64,000 bases of DNA from JBBQFC01 sp038321615 (GCA_038321615.1 JBBQFC010000009.1:8844-72843), one strand, 5' to 3'. Counted from the stretch's first letter, positions 24,992-32,766 are shown. The notes: a model not told the origin generated them from the sequence alone. Program-made: numbers and translations.

Positions 24992-26782
24992 TTAATACGG
25001 ATACTTCCCTTCTTCGATCATCGTTTGTGCCACCTGCTGACGCTGGACTTTAACGTTTATGTCATCGTATTTGGTAAAGCGCTTCAAGCCCATAAGCATC
25101 ATGCGCTTTTCGTCGCCTTCTACAAAGGAATTGATGGCGTCTTTTCCTGCTTTGTTAATACGGTCGGCGGTATCGTAAAGCCACGTTTTGGTCATGGCAA
25201 TTTGATCTTTGGCGGCGGCTTCTCCGTGAAGTTCAGCGATCTTCATGGTGCGGAGCAAAGCCGATTCGGATGCATACGTCCAAATGGCCATATCGGCAAT
25301 ATTCATCAAGATTTCTTGCTCCTTCGAGAGGGTTTGCATCAGCTTTTGGGCCGCACTTCCCGCTACCATTAAGACTGTTTTCTTGAAATTGCGCACCAGA
25401 TTTTGCTCAGCGGCAAAGGGTCCATTGTCATCCACAGATTCGGGAATGGACATTAATTCACCAGCTACTTTCATGGCCGGACCCATGAGGTCGAGTTCCC
25501 CTTTCATTGCTTTTTTGAGCAGCATATCTACTGTAAGCATTCGGTTTATCTCGTTGGTGCCTTCAAAAATACGGTTGATACGAGCATCGCGGTAGGCGCG
25601 CTCTACGCGAGTTTCAGCTGAGTAGCCCATTCCTCCGTATATCTGCACTGATTCGTCAACCACGTAGTCGAGTCCTTCCGAGCCGAATACCTTCATCATA
25701 GCACATTCGGCGGCGTACTCTTCGATACCTTTTAAATAGGCTTCAGTCTTATCCAAACCTTCGCCTTCAAGGCTCATTATGGCATCTTGAATGTTTTGGG
25801 CTATGCGGTAACAGGCTGATTCGAGCACGTAGGCGCGAATACCCATTTCTGCTATCTTAAACCGAATGGCTCCGTATTTCGAAATCGGTCGGCCAAATTG
25901 TTGACGCTCATTGGCATATCGAATGGCATGACCCAAACAGTCTTTCATTCCACCCAAAACGCCTGCCGCTAATTTGATGCGCCCAATATTCAGGATATTC
26001 AAGGCAATTTTAAAGCCCATTCCGCGCTCGTTGAGCAAGTTTTCTAACGGCACCGCGCAATCGTTAAAGAACACCTGGCGGGTTGAACTCCCTTTAATGC
26101 CCATTTTCTTCTCTTCCGCATTGAGCTGGATACCCGGAGTACCTTTTTCAACGATGAAGGCGCTCAGGTTTTTATCGTCATCGACTTTCGCAAAAACGAT
26201 GAAAACATCTGCAAAACCCGAATTGGTGATCCACATCTTTTGGCCGTTGATGATATAATTTTTACCGTCAGCACTAAGCGTGGCTTTTGATTTACCCGAG
26301 TTGGCATCTGAACCAGAACCTGGCTCTGTAAGGCAATAACAGGCTTTCCATTCGCCTGTAGCGAGTTTTGGAATATACTTTTGTTTTTGGGCATCATTGC
26401 CATAATAGAGTATCGGTAAGGTGCCGATGCCGGTGTGTGCTCCATAGGCTACCGAAAAGGCATGTCCGCCACCAAGTGCTTCTGCTGCAAGCATACTCGA
26501 TTTGAAATCAAGACCTAAGCCGCCGAATTCATCTGGAATGGTAACTCCAAGCATACCGAGTTCGCCGGCTTTGTGGAGCGCATTTTCCATGAAGCCTGCT
26601 TCCAAGCTATCCATCCGATCGAGGTTGGGCATGATTTCGGCTTCGAGAAAGTCGATACAAGTTTGAGCTATCATTTTATGTTCTTCACTCCACTCTTCAG
26701 GGATGAAGATTTCGAAAGGTTCGGTATCTCGGATTAAGAATTCGCCTCCGCGGATGGCTTTTTTTGTTTTTACGTCAGACAT
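24992..26782 (-). CDS. fadE: Acyl-CoA dehydrogenase, FadE of the FadNAE type
   Basis: FAD enzyme for the first oxidation step of fatty acid degradation. 596 residues, the long form with a C-terminal extension (after about 430), the same size as Bacillus FadE (about 594). Motifs: the N-terminal EIFIPEEWSEEHKMIAQTCIDFLEAE, CYCLTEPGSGSDANS, NGQKMWITNSGFADVFIVFAKV, NERQQFGRPISKYGAIRFKIAEM, the QIYGGMGYSAE loop and the catalytic glutamate in RIFEGTNEINRML. Third enzyme gene of the marR-fadN-fadA-fadE unit, 19 bases after fadA, ending at a terminator. Confidence 0.95.
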   Translation of the reverse strand: MSDVKTKKAIRGGEFLIRDTEPFEIFIPEEWSEEHKMIAQTCIDFLEAEIMPNLDRMDSLEAGFMENALHKAGELGMLGVTIPDEFGGLGLDFKSSMLAAEALGGGHAFSVAYGAHTGIGTLPILYYGNDAQKQKYIPKLATGEWKACYCLTEPGSGSDANSGKSKATLSADGKNYIINGQKMWITNSGFADVFIVFAKVDDDKNLSAFIVEKGTPGIQLNAEEKKMGIKGSSTRQVFFNDCAVPLENLLNERGMGFKIALNILNIGRIKLAAGVLGGMKDCLGHAIRYANERQQFGRPISKYGAIRFKIAEMGIRAYVLESACYRIAQNIQDAIMSLEGEGLDKTEAYLKGIEEYAAECAMMKVFGSEGLDYVVDESVQIYGGMGYSAETRVERAYRDARINRIFEGTNEINRMLTVDMLLKKAMKGELDLMGPAMKVAGELMSIPESVDDNGPFAAEQNLVRNFKKTVLMVAGSAAQKLMQTLSKEQEILMNIADMAIWTYASESALLRTMKIAELHGEAAAKDQIAMTKTWLYDTADRINKAGKDAINSFVEGDEKRMMLMGLKRFTKYDDINVKVQRQQVAQTMIEEGKYPY

Positions 26783-26801
26783 GGTCTTTATATTTTTTGA
26801 T

Positions 26802-27977
26802 TTAGTTCAATAATTCATACACTCCTGCTGCTCCTTGGCCGCTTCCTACGCACATGGTTACCACGCCGTATTTGTTTTTTCTACGACGCATCTCGTGAAA
26901 TAGTTGGACGCTCAGTTTGGCTCCTGTGCAGCCCAATGGGTGGCCAAGCGCAATGGCTCCGCCGTTCACGTTTACCCGATCGGGGTCTATTCCTAATTCT
27001 CGAACTACTGCTAACGACTGCGATGCAAAAGCTTCGTTTAGCTCGAAGAGTTCGATATCGGAAATTTTTAAATTGGCGCGTTTTAACGCTTTCGGCACAG
27101 CGTAAATTGGCCCTACGCCCATGATACGCGGCGCAAGGGCAGCTACGTCGTAACTCACCAATCGGGCAATAGGGGTGAGGTTGTGACGCTTCAAGAAATC
27201 TTCAGAAACTACCATCACGAAAGCGGCTCCATCAGAAGTCTGGGAAGCATTTCCAGCAGTAACAGTTCCACGAGCATCGAATACGGGTCGAAGTTTTGCC
27301 AAGGCTTCCATCGAAGTATCCCGACGAGGTCCTTCATCCGTATCGACAAGGTAGGTCCGCTGCTCGCGTTTATCGTTTTTCACGAAAATCTCTTCCACAG
27401 CGATTCCGGCTATTTCGTCGGCAAATTTCCCGGCATCTATCGCGGCGACAGCCTTACGATTAGAGTCGTAGGCAAAGGCATCTTGGTCTTCGCGCGAGAC
27501 TTTGTAATCTCTTGCCACAGCTTCGGCAGTTAGCCCCATACCCCAATACCAATCGGGATTATCTTTTGCAACTTGGGCATGCGGCACAATGCGCCATCCA
27601 CCAAAAGGTATGGGCGACATACATTCTACTCCACCGGCAAGGATGCAATCGGCCATACCGGCGTGGATTTTTGCGCTCGCAATGGCTATCGTTTCCAATC
27701 CGGAAGAGCAATATCGATTCACGGTCATACCGGGAACTTTTTCGGTGTTGAGTCCGATAAGTGATATCATCCGAGCTATGTTGAGACCTTGCTCTGCTTC
27801 CGGAGTTGCATTACCGACAATCACATCGTCAATTTCATTGACGTCTAAGTCGGGGTGATCGACCAAAAGGCGAGTAATTACTGCTGCGCCAAGGTGATCG
27901 GGACGTGTAAAACGGAAGAGACCTCGAGGTGCTTTTCCTACTGCAGATCGATATCCGGAGACTATATATGCGTTCAT
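26802..27977 (-). CDS. fadA: Acetyl-CoA C-acyltransferase (3-ketoacyl-CoA thiolase)
   Basis: Cleaves 3-ketoacyl-CoA to acetyl-CoA and a shortened acyl-CoA. 391 residues, identical in length to Bacillus FadA. The catalytic nucleophile is C90 (NRYCSSGLETIA), H346 sits in GGAIALGHPLGCTGAK and C376 in MCVGSGQGAAG. The N-terminus MNAYIVSGYRSAVGKAPRGLF matches the type I thiolase start. It lies between the four-helix-bundle/repeat cassette (upstream) and fadE (downstream). The repeat array begins only ten bases upstream of its ATG, so its translation initiation region adjoins the repeats. Confidence 0.96.
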   Translation of the reverse strand: MNAYIVSGYRSAVGKAPRGLFRFTRPDHLGAAVITRLLVDHPDLDVNEIDDVIVGNATPEAEQGLNIARMISLIGLNTEKVPGMTVNRYCSSGLETIAIASAKIHAGMADCILAGGVECMSPIPFGGWRIVPHAQVAKDNPDWYWGMGLTAEAVARDYKVSREDQDAFAYDSNRKAVAAIDAGKFADEIAGIAVEEIFVKNDKREQRTYLVDTDEGPRRDTSMEALAKLRPVFDARGTVTAGNASQTSDGAAFVMVVSEDFLKRHNLTPIARLVSYDVAALAPRIMGVGPIYAVPKALKRANLKISDIELFELNEAFASQSLAVVRELGIDPDRVNVNGGAIALGHPLGCTGAKLSVQLFHEMRRRKNKYGVVTMCVGSGQGAAGVYELLN

Positions 27978-27987
27978 TTTTTCTTGG

Positions 27988-28235
27988 TTTTTAGATGAGC
28001 TTATTGTGGAGAGGGTTTTTAGTTTTTAGATGAGCTTATTGTGGAGAGGGGTTTTTAGTTTTTAGATGAGCTTATTCAGGAGAGGGTTTTTAGTTTTTAG
28101 ATGAGCTTATTGTGGAGAGGGTTTTTAGTTTTTAGATGAGATTAGCGTGGAGAGGGTTTTTAGTTTTTAGATGAGCTTATTGTGGAGAGGGGTTTTTAGT
28201 TTTTAGATGAGCTTATTGTGGAGAGGGTTTTTTAG
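27988..28235. repeat. Left array: seven 35-36-bp tandem repeats
   Basis: Units start at 27988, 28023, 28059, 28094, 28129, 28164 and 28200, with no spacers between them. Each unit is TTTTTAG, a core ATGAGCTTATTGTGG, then AGAGGG and TTTTTAG. Variants: unit 2 and unit 6 have an extra G, unit 3 reads CAGG for GTGG, unit 5 reads ATTAGCG in the core, unit 7 has an extra T. The array occupies the whole gap between fadA and the four-helix-bundle gene, whose TAA stop lies in one further TTTTTAG heptamer. It is not a CRISPR because nothing variable lies between units. Confidence 0.97.
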
Positions 28236-28238
28236 TTT

Positions 28239-28625
28239 TTAGTTTTTGGAGCGGGGTGGTTTTGGTTTTATGTTTCGGCGAACAGCGGCTTGAAGGCCAT
28301 AAATCATCTTGTGCACTTCTGCAATGCTTTCTATCAGCGGTTCAGAGACCTCACGTGAGATATAATTTAGTTTCTCAGCAATTTCGATCTGGGTTGATAA
28401 TTCACTGGCTGAGCCGCTTGCAATACTTAGAAAGTAATGGAATTCGCGTTGGCTATTCCTCCCTGCTCCCTCGGCTATGTTACTCGCTACTGATACTGAC
28501 GATCTCCTGATTTGGTCAGCTAAGGCAAAACGCTCCGTGATGGGCATAGATTCAATAGCGCGATATACTTCCACGACCAGATTCACAGCCGACTGCCATA
28601 CTTTTAAATCACGGTAGTTGTTCAT
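28239..28625 (-). CDS. Four-helix-bundle protein, 23S rRNA intervening-sequence-protein (IVP/S23) family
   Basis: 128-residue helical protein: NNYRDLKVWQSAVNLVVEVYRAIESMPITERFALADQIRRSSVSVASNIAEGAGRNSQREFHYFLSIASGSASELSTQIEIAEKLNYIS. The blocks LKVWQ.A..L, FALADQIRRSSVSVASNIAEG and FL.IA.GSA.EL.TQ are the hallmarks of the TIGR02436/PF05635 group. Founding members are encoded inside intervening sequences of 23S rRNA genes in Leptospira and relatives; the DGR accessory protein Avd has a similar fold. The biochemical role is unknown. Here it stands alone between two arrays of seven repeats inside a beta-oxidation operon. Start and stop codons lie within 3-9 bases of the arrays, and the tail KPKPPRSKN is basic. 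Confidence 0.9.
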   Translation of the reverse strand: MNNYRDLKVWQSAVNLVVEVYRAIESMPITERFALADQIRRSSVSVASNIAEGAGRNSQREFHYFLSIASGSASELSTQIEIAEKLNYISREVSEPLIESIAEVHKMIYGLQAAVRRNIKPKPPRSKN

Positions 28626-28633
28626 TTTGTTAG

Positions 28634-28880
28634 TTTTTAGATGAGCTTATTGTGGAGAGGGTTTTTTAGTTTTTAGATGAGCTTATTGTGGAGAGGGGTT
28701 TTTAGTTTTTAGATGAGCTTATTGTGGAGAGGGTTTTTAGTTTTTAGATGAGCTTATTGTGGAGCGGGTTTTTAGTTTTTAGATGAGATTAGCGTGGAGA
28801 GGGTTTTTAGTTTTTAGATGAGCGTATTGTGGAGAGGGTTTTTAGTTTTTAGATGAGCTTATTGTGGAGAGGGTTTTTAG
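28634..28880. repeat. Right array: seven 35-36-bp tandem repeats
   Basis: Units start at 28634, 28670, 28706, 28741, 28776, 28811 and 28846, in the same orientation as the left array and with the same consensus. Unit 1 has an extra T, unit 2 an extra G, unit 4 reads AGCGGG, unit 5 reads ATTAGCG, unit 6 reads GCGTATT. A partial eighth unit TTTTTAGATGA follows at 28881. The rare ATTAGCG and extra-G variants recur at equal positions (5 and 2) in both arrays. Confidence 0.97.
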
Positions 28881-28941
28881 TTTTTAGATGATGTGGGGGG
28901 TCAACATTTGATTTCTGATTGATGTAACAATGATTCAACGG

Positions 28942-29029
28942 ACTAAGAACTAAAAACTAAAAACTAACAACTAAAAACTAACAACTAAAAACTAAGAACT
29001 AAAAACTAAAAACTAAAAACCCTCTCCAC
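28942..29029. repeat. Inverted heptamer array (11 x ACTAAAA) ending in a piece of the 35-bp unit
   Basis: Eleven heptamers ACTAA(A/G/C)A run from 28942 to 29018, the reverse complement of the TTTTTAG heptamers of the 35-bp units. It then continues into CCCTCTCCAC. Bases 29006-29029 are the exact reverse complement of a 24-base segment present in the 35-bp units, for instance 28864-28887. In the leftward operon transcript this segment comes first and can pair with any non-variant repeat downstream. It ends seven bases from the fadN stop codon. Between this array and the right 35-bp array (28892-28941) is a 50-base unique stretch with no visible feature. Confidence 0.92.
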
Positions 29030-29036
29030 CGACTGC

Positions 29037-31448
29037 TCAATTCCTCAATATTTTCCCTTTTTGCACCATGCTCTGGAGCCTTTCCAGCGTTTTTCGCTCT
29101 TTACACAGCGATATAAAGGCTTTTCGCTCGAGCTCGAGTAAATAATCTTCGCTCACTTCGCTGATTTCGGAGAGGTCGCCACCGGCCAATGCAAAGCCGA
29201 GTTTTTCACTAATCAATTGATCATGCTCGGAGATATAGTTTCCGGCCATCATACTGTTGGCGCCGACGTAAACTATACCTAGTGCTTCTTTGCCCAGAAC
29301 TTTTACGTCCTTTCGTTTCACTGGTTTGGTATAGCCACGGCTGTGCATCAGAAGGGCGCTTTGCTTGGCGTAAGACAGTTGATCGTCGCGGTTTACAATT
29401 ACTTCATCAATTCCTTTACGCAGATAGCCAAGCTCGAATGCTTCATAAGCGGAAGTCGAAACTTTCGCCTGGCCGATAGTCAAAAACCTATTTCGGAAGG
29501 TGTTGATTCGAATATCCCCATCGTGCATTTCATCGGCTGCGCGGAGTGCAAACTCTTTAGTGCCGCCACCACCGGGAATTACTCCCACGCCAAACTCTAC
29601 CAATCCCATATAAAGCTCGGCATGAGCTACCACCTTATCTACATGGAGGCATAGCTCACAGCCACCGCCTAACGCTAGGTTATGAGGCGCGGCCACTACA
29701 GGTATGCTCGAGTAGCGCATGCGCATCATGGTATTTTGGAAGGCCTTTACAGCAAATTCAAGTTCGTCGAATTCTTGCTCGGCAGCCATCATAAAGATCA
29801 TGCCCACATTTGCTCCAGCGCTAAAATTATCGCCGCTATTTGAGACTACCAATCCTTTATATTCGGCTTCTGCCAAATCAAGTGCTTTATTTAAGCCGGC
29901 TAAAACTTCGCCGCCGATGGTATTCATTTTGGTGTGGAATTCAATATTGAGAATGCCATCGCCCAAATCCTTAATCGTCGTGCCTGAATTTTTCCAAATT
30001 ACCTTGTCATCGCCTATGGTGTCAAGGAAAATCTGACCTTCGAGAGTTGGAACAACCTCGTAAGCTTTAGATTTTTGATGGTAAAAGAGTCTTTGGCCTT
30101 TTTCAATCTTGTAGAAACTTGAATGGCCTGCGGCCAACATTTCCTTAACCCAATCATTCACCTTTACTCCTGCTTTTTCCATATCGGCCACAACCTTGGC
30201 TACGCCTATGGCATCCCATTTTTCGAATGGGCCAAGCTTCCAGCCAAAACCCGCACGGAGAGCGGCATCAATTTTATAGAGTTCGTCGCTGATTTCGGGA
30301 ATCCGGAAGGAAACGTAGCTAAACAGACCCTGGAAGGATTTGCGGTAAAACTCTCCGGCTTTATCCTTCCCGCCATACAACATTGGTAACCGCTGAACGA
30401 GGTTATCGATTGGCTTGGTCATTTCGAGCGTTGTGAAACTCACCTTTTTCTGTGCTACATATTCCATAGTATTTAGGTCGAGCGAAAGAATTTCGGACTC
30501 GCCGCTGGCTCCGCGCACTTTCTTGAAAAATCCCTGTCCTGATTTGCTGCCGAGCCAATTATTATCGACCATTTTCTGGACGTAATCTGGAATGGCGAAT
30601 ACGGCAGAGCGCTCGTCGTTTGGACAATTATTTCGAACTCCGTTGGCCACTAAAACCAAGGTATCGAGACCCACTACGTCTGCTGTTCGGAAGGTTGCCG
30701 ACTTTGCATGTCCAATTACAGGGCCTGTGAGTTTGTCAACTTCTTCGGGCGATAAGCCCATTTCGCTCACAATGTGAAAGAGCTCCATGATCGAGTAAAC
30801 GCCTACACGGTTGGCGATGAATGCCGGGGTATCTTTGCATAGAACAGTCTCTTTTCCGAGAAATCGGGAGCCGTATTGCATTAAGAAATCGATCACGGCT
30901 GGATCAGTTTCTGGGCCAGGAATTATTTCGAGCAGGCGCAGATAACGCGGGGGATTGAAAAAGTGTGTCCCACAGAAATGTTTTTTAAAATCAGCACTCC
31001 GGCCATCACTCATCATATGAATGGGGATACCGGAAGTATTTGAAGTAATAAGTGTGCCCGGCTTGCGGTATTTTTCGACTTTTTCGAAGACCTGTTGCTT
31101 TATGTCGAGTCGCTCTACTACCACTTCGATAATCCAGTCAGCATCGGCGATTTTTTCCATATCATCGTCGAAATTTCCGGTAGAAATGCGCTTGGCGAAA
31201 GATGGATGATAAATGGGTGAAGGATTGCTTTTGAGTGCAAATTGCAGCGACTCATTCACTATTCGATTGCGCAAAACGAGCGATTGCATGTCGATGCCGC
31301 TGTTGGGTTCTTTTTCATTTAATTCGCGGGGCACAATATCAAGGAGCAGCACTTCCAGACCGACGTTGGCAAAATGGCAAGCAATGCGCGAACCCATAAC
31401 TCCAGATCCAAGTACGGCTACTTTTTCAATTGTTCTTTTAGTTTTCAT
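29037..31448 (-). CDS. fadN: 3-hydroxyacyl-CoA dehydrogenase / enoyl-CoA hydratase, FadN type
   Basis: Bifunctional enzyme for the middle two steps of beta-oxidation. The start at 31448 (MKTKRTIEKVAVLGSGVMGSRIACHF) is chosen because a longer frame would run into the marR gene; 803 residues result, near Bacillus FadN (about 789). Order: NAD-binding domain at about 1-190 (GSGVMG; ITSNTSGIPIH; CGTHFFNPPRYLRLLEIIPG), C-terminal dehydrogenase domain (GFWIANRVG-like FIANRVGVYS), then a C-terminal crotonase domain (KGLVVSNSGDNFSAGANVG, ALGGGCELCLHVDKVVAHAELYMGLVEFGVGVIPGGGGTKE). This dehydrogenase-first order is the reverse of E. coli FadB. It is 16 bases after marR. Confidence 0.94.
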   Translation of the reverse strand: MKTKRTIEKVAVLGSGVMGSRIACHFANVGLEVLLLDIVPRELNEKEPNSGIDMQSLVLRNRIVNESLQFALKSNPSPIYHPSFAKRISTGNFDDDMEKIADADWIIEVVVERLDIKQQVFEKVEKYRKPGTLITSNTSGIPIHMMSDGRSADFKKHFCGTHFFNPPRYLRLLEIIPGPETDPAVIDFLMQYGSRFLGKETVLCKDTPAFIANRVGVYSIMELFHIVSEMGLSPEEVDKLTGPVIGHAKSATFRTADVVGLDTLVLVANGVRNNCPNDERSAVFAIPDYVQKMVDNNWLGSKSGQGFFKKVRGASGESEILSLDLNTMEYVAQKKVSFTTLEMTKPIDNLVQRLPMLYGGKDKAGEFYRKSFQGLFSYVSFRIPEISDELYKIDAALRAGFGWKLGPFEKWDAIGVAKVVADMEKAGVKVNDWVKEMLAAGHSSFYKIEKGQRLFYHQKSKAYEVVPTLEGQIFLDTIGDDKVIWKNSGTTIKDLGDGILNIEFHTKMNTIGGEVLAGLNKALDLAEAEYKGLVVSNSGDNFSAGANVGMIFMMAAEQEFDELEFAVKAFQNTMMRMRYSSIPVVAAPHNLALGGGCELCLHVDKVVAHAELYMGLVEFGVGVIPGGGGTKEFALRAADEMHDGDIRINTFRNRFLTIGQAKVSTSAYEAFELGYLRKGIDEVIVNRDDQLSYAKQSALLMHSRGYTKPVKRKDVKVLGKEALGIVYVGANSMMAGNYISEHDQLISEKLGFALAGGDLSEISEVSEDYLLELERKAFISLCKERKTLERLQSMVQKGKILRN

Positions 31449-31464
31449 AAGGGGAGTGATTGTT

Positions 31465-31914
31465 TTATTTGGGCGCCACTTCGGCGAAAATTGTGGGTGA
31501 ATTGAGCAGGTGGTTAATCTCTCTTGATACTTCAAAGAATACCTGAAGCTTGGCGGGTTCGAGATTGTTGCGCAGAAATTCGTTAAAACGAAGTACCACC
31601 TCGCGGGAAGTGTCGCGGTATTTTTTACCATCTTCGGTAAGGTGAATTAATACCAATCTTCCGTCGCGCTCTTTAGTAGTGCGGCGTATCAGGCCATTTT
31701 CTTCCATGCTTTTTAAGGTGCGGGTAAGGCTTCGCGATTCGATACCCATTTTTGGGCCGAGCTTGGTACTCGGCGTGCCTTCACGATCAATATTGAGCAG
31801 GATATAACCTACCGACATGGTGCCACCAAACTTCGCCGCTTCTACATTGTAAAGCCTTGTAAGCTTGAGCCATAGCCAGCGAATCTGGAAATCGATACTT
31901 TCTTCGGGTTTCAT
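31465..31914 (-). CDS. MarR-family transcriptional regulator of the fad operon
   Basis: 149 residues from ATG 31914 (MKPEESIDFQIRWLWLKLTRLYN); a TTG 12 bases upstream is also in frame but less likely. A winged helix-turn-helix occupies about 35-115 (TMSVGYILLNIDREGTPSTKLGPKMGIESRSLTRTLKSMEENGLIRRTTKERDGRLVLIHLTEDGKKY), with the wing DGR. The terminal helices form the dimer interface. It is the first gene of the fad unit and is preceded by a perfect 14-base palindrome that overlaps a -7-like box, so autoregulation and control of fadN-fadA-fadE is likely, by analogy perhaps with an acyl-CoA as ligand. The ligand is inference. Confidence 0.88.
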   Translation of the reverse strand: MKPEESIDFQIRWLWLKLTRLYNVEAAKFGGTMSVGYILLNIDREGTPSTKLGPKMGIESRSLTRTLKSMEENGLIRRTTKERDGRLVLIHLTEDGKKYRDTSREVVLRFNEFLRNNLEPAKLQVFFEVSREINHLLNSPTIFAEVAPK

Positions 31915-31940
31915 TTCGAACCACAAGGTAGGTAAAAAAG

Positions 31941-31954
31941 GTATGCGCGCATAC
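31941..31954. promoter_or_regulatory. Perfect 14-bp palindrome, candidate MarR operator
   Basis: GTATGCGCGCATAC is fully self-complementary and lies 26 bases upstream of the marR ATG. Its left end overlaps TACCTTTT (31936-31943, minus strand), a one-mismatch match to the -7 consensus, the place where a repressor would block transcription. Confidence 0.6.
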
Positions 31955-32017
31955 TATGTGGCGAGAAAATATTTCAACTTATCAAGAAGGGTACTAACAT
32001 TTTGAAATCTAAAAAGG

Positions 32018-32034
32018 GGGTGCGCTCGGCACCC
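32018..32034 (-). terminator. GC-rich hairpin in the marR/gmhA divergent gap
   Basis: GGGTGC/GCACCC stem with a five-base loop. On the minus strand it is followed by CC and five T, the look of a weak terminator, although no minus-strand gene lies upstream. It could be an attenuator in a long marR leader or a barrier between divergent transcripts. Confidence 0.3.
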
Positions 32035-32094
32035 GAATTTTCCTTATCCTAAAAATTTTGCAACGGAAAGGGCCGTTAGGCATCAGGGAGTTTT

Positions 32095-32102
32095 TACATT
32101 TG
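32095..32102 (+). promoter_or_regulatory. TAnnTTTG -7 box for gmhA
   Basis: TACATTTG, 19 bases upstream of the gmhA ATG. Confidence 0.65.
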
Positions 32103-32121
32103 ACTTCAAACCAAGCCCTTT

Positions 32122-32694
32122 ATGTCAGAAACTATAAAATCCCATTTCGCAGAAGCGCACTCCTTATTGGAAAGCATTCTCGCCGACCCTGAATTTTTTA
32201 ACCGTGTGCGCCAAGCTGGCGATGTTTTGGTCGAATCGTTAAAAGCAGGTGGGAAGATCATCTCCTGTGGAAACGGCGGCTCGATGTGCGATGCCATGCA
32301 TTTTGCCGAAGAGCTTACTGGGCGTTACCGCGATAACCGTCCGGGTATTGCAGCTATTGCCATTTCCGACCCTTCGTATTTAAGCTGCGCTGGCAATGAT
32401 TACGGCTACGACAAGGTTTTTTCGCGCTTTGTAGAAGGGATGGGTCGAAGTGGAGACGTATTTCTGGGTATTTCAACTTCGGGCAATTCGGCCAATGTTA
32501 TTTTGGGTGCGGAAGCAGCTCGCTCGAAAGGCATGAAGGTTATCATTCTCAGTGGTAAAGACGGCGGAAAACTTGCTCCCTTAGCCGATGTTGAAATCCG
32601 AGTGCCCCACTTTGGCTATGCCGATCGAACCCAAGAGATACATATTAAGGTCATTCATTCGCTCATCGATCATATTGAGCGTCATCTCTTCTGA
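32122..32694 (+). CDS. gmhA: D-sedoheptulose 7-phosphate isomerase
   Basis: First step of ADP-heptose synthesis: isomerises sedoheptulose 7-phosphate to D-glycero-D-manno-heptose 7-phosphate. 190 residues, usual size. SIS-domain motifs: GGKIISCGNGGSMCDAMHFAEELTGRY, the metal/active-site AEELTGRYRDNRPGIAAIAIS, GDVFLGISTSGNSANVI, ILSGKDGGKLAPLADVEIRVPH and the C-terminal TQEIHIKVIHSLIDHIERHLF with active-site His. It works upstream of hldD at 13305; HldE was not found in the window. Followed after 72 bases by comM, maybe cotranscribed. Confidence 0.95.
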   Translation: MSETIKSHFAEAHSLLESILADPEFFNRVRQAGDVLVESLKAGGKIISCGNGGSMCDAMHFAEELTGRYRDNRPGIAAIAISDPSYLSCAGNDYGYDKVFSRFVEGMGRSGDVFLGISTSGNSANVILGAEAARSKGMKVIILSGKDGGKLAPLADVEIRVPHFGYADRTQEIHIKVIHSLIDHIERHLF

Positions 32695-32766
32695 TTGCCC
32701 GCAGAAACGCGAATGATTCAAATAGTTTCTTTTCTTTGAGCATTAGCCCAAGCTAAACTTTTTAGG

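Noticed and set aside
28239..28625. Diversity-generating retroelement accessory gene (Avd)
   Set aside because: The fold family is related, but no reverse transcriptase, template repeat or variable repeat is present nearby.
27988..28880. 35-bp repeats as a CRISPR array
   Set aside because: Units are directly adjacent with no spacers, and no cas gene is in the window.
31449..31631. Longer N-terminus for FadN
   Set aside because: It runs antiparallel in content to marR coding sequence on the same strand and precedes the invariant GSGVMG start by 60 unlikely residues.
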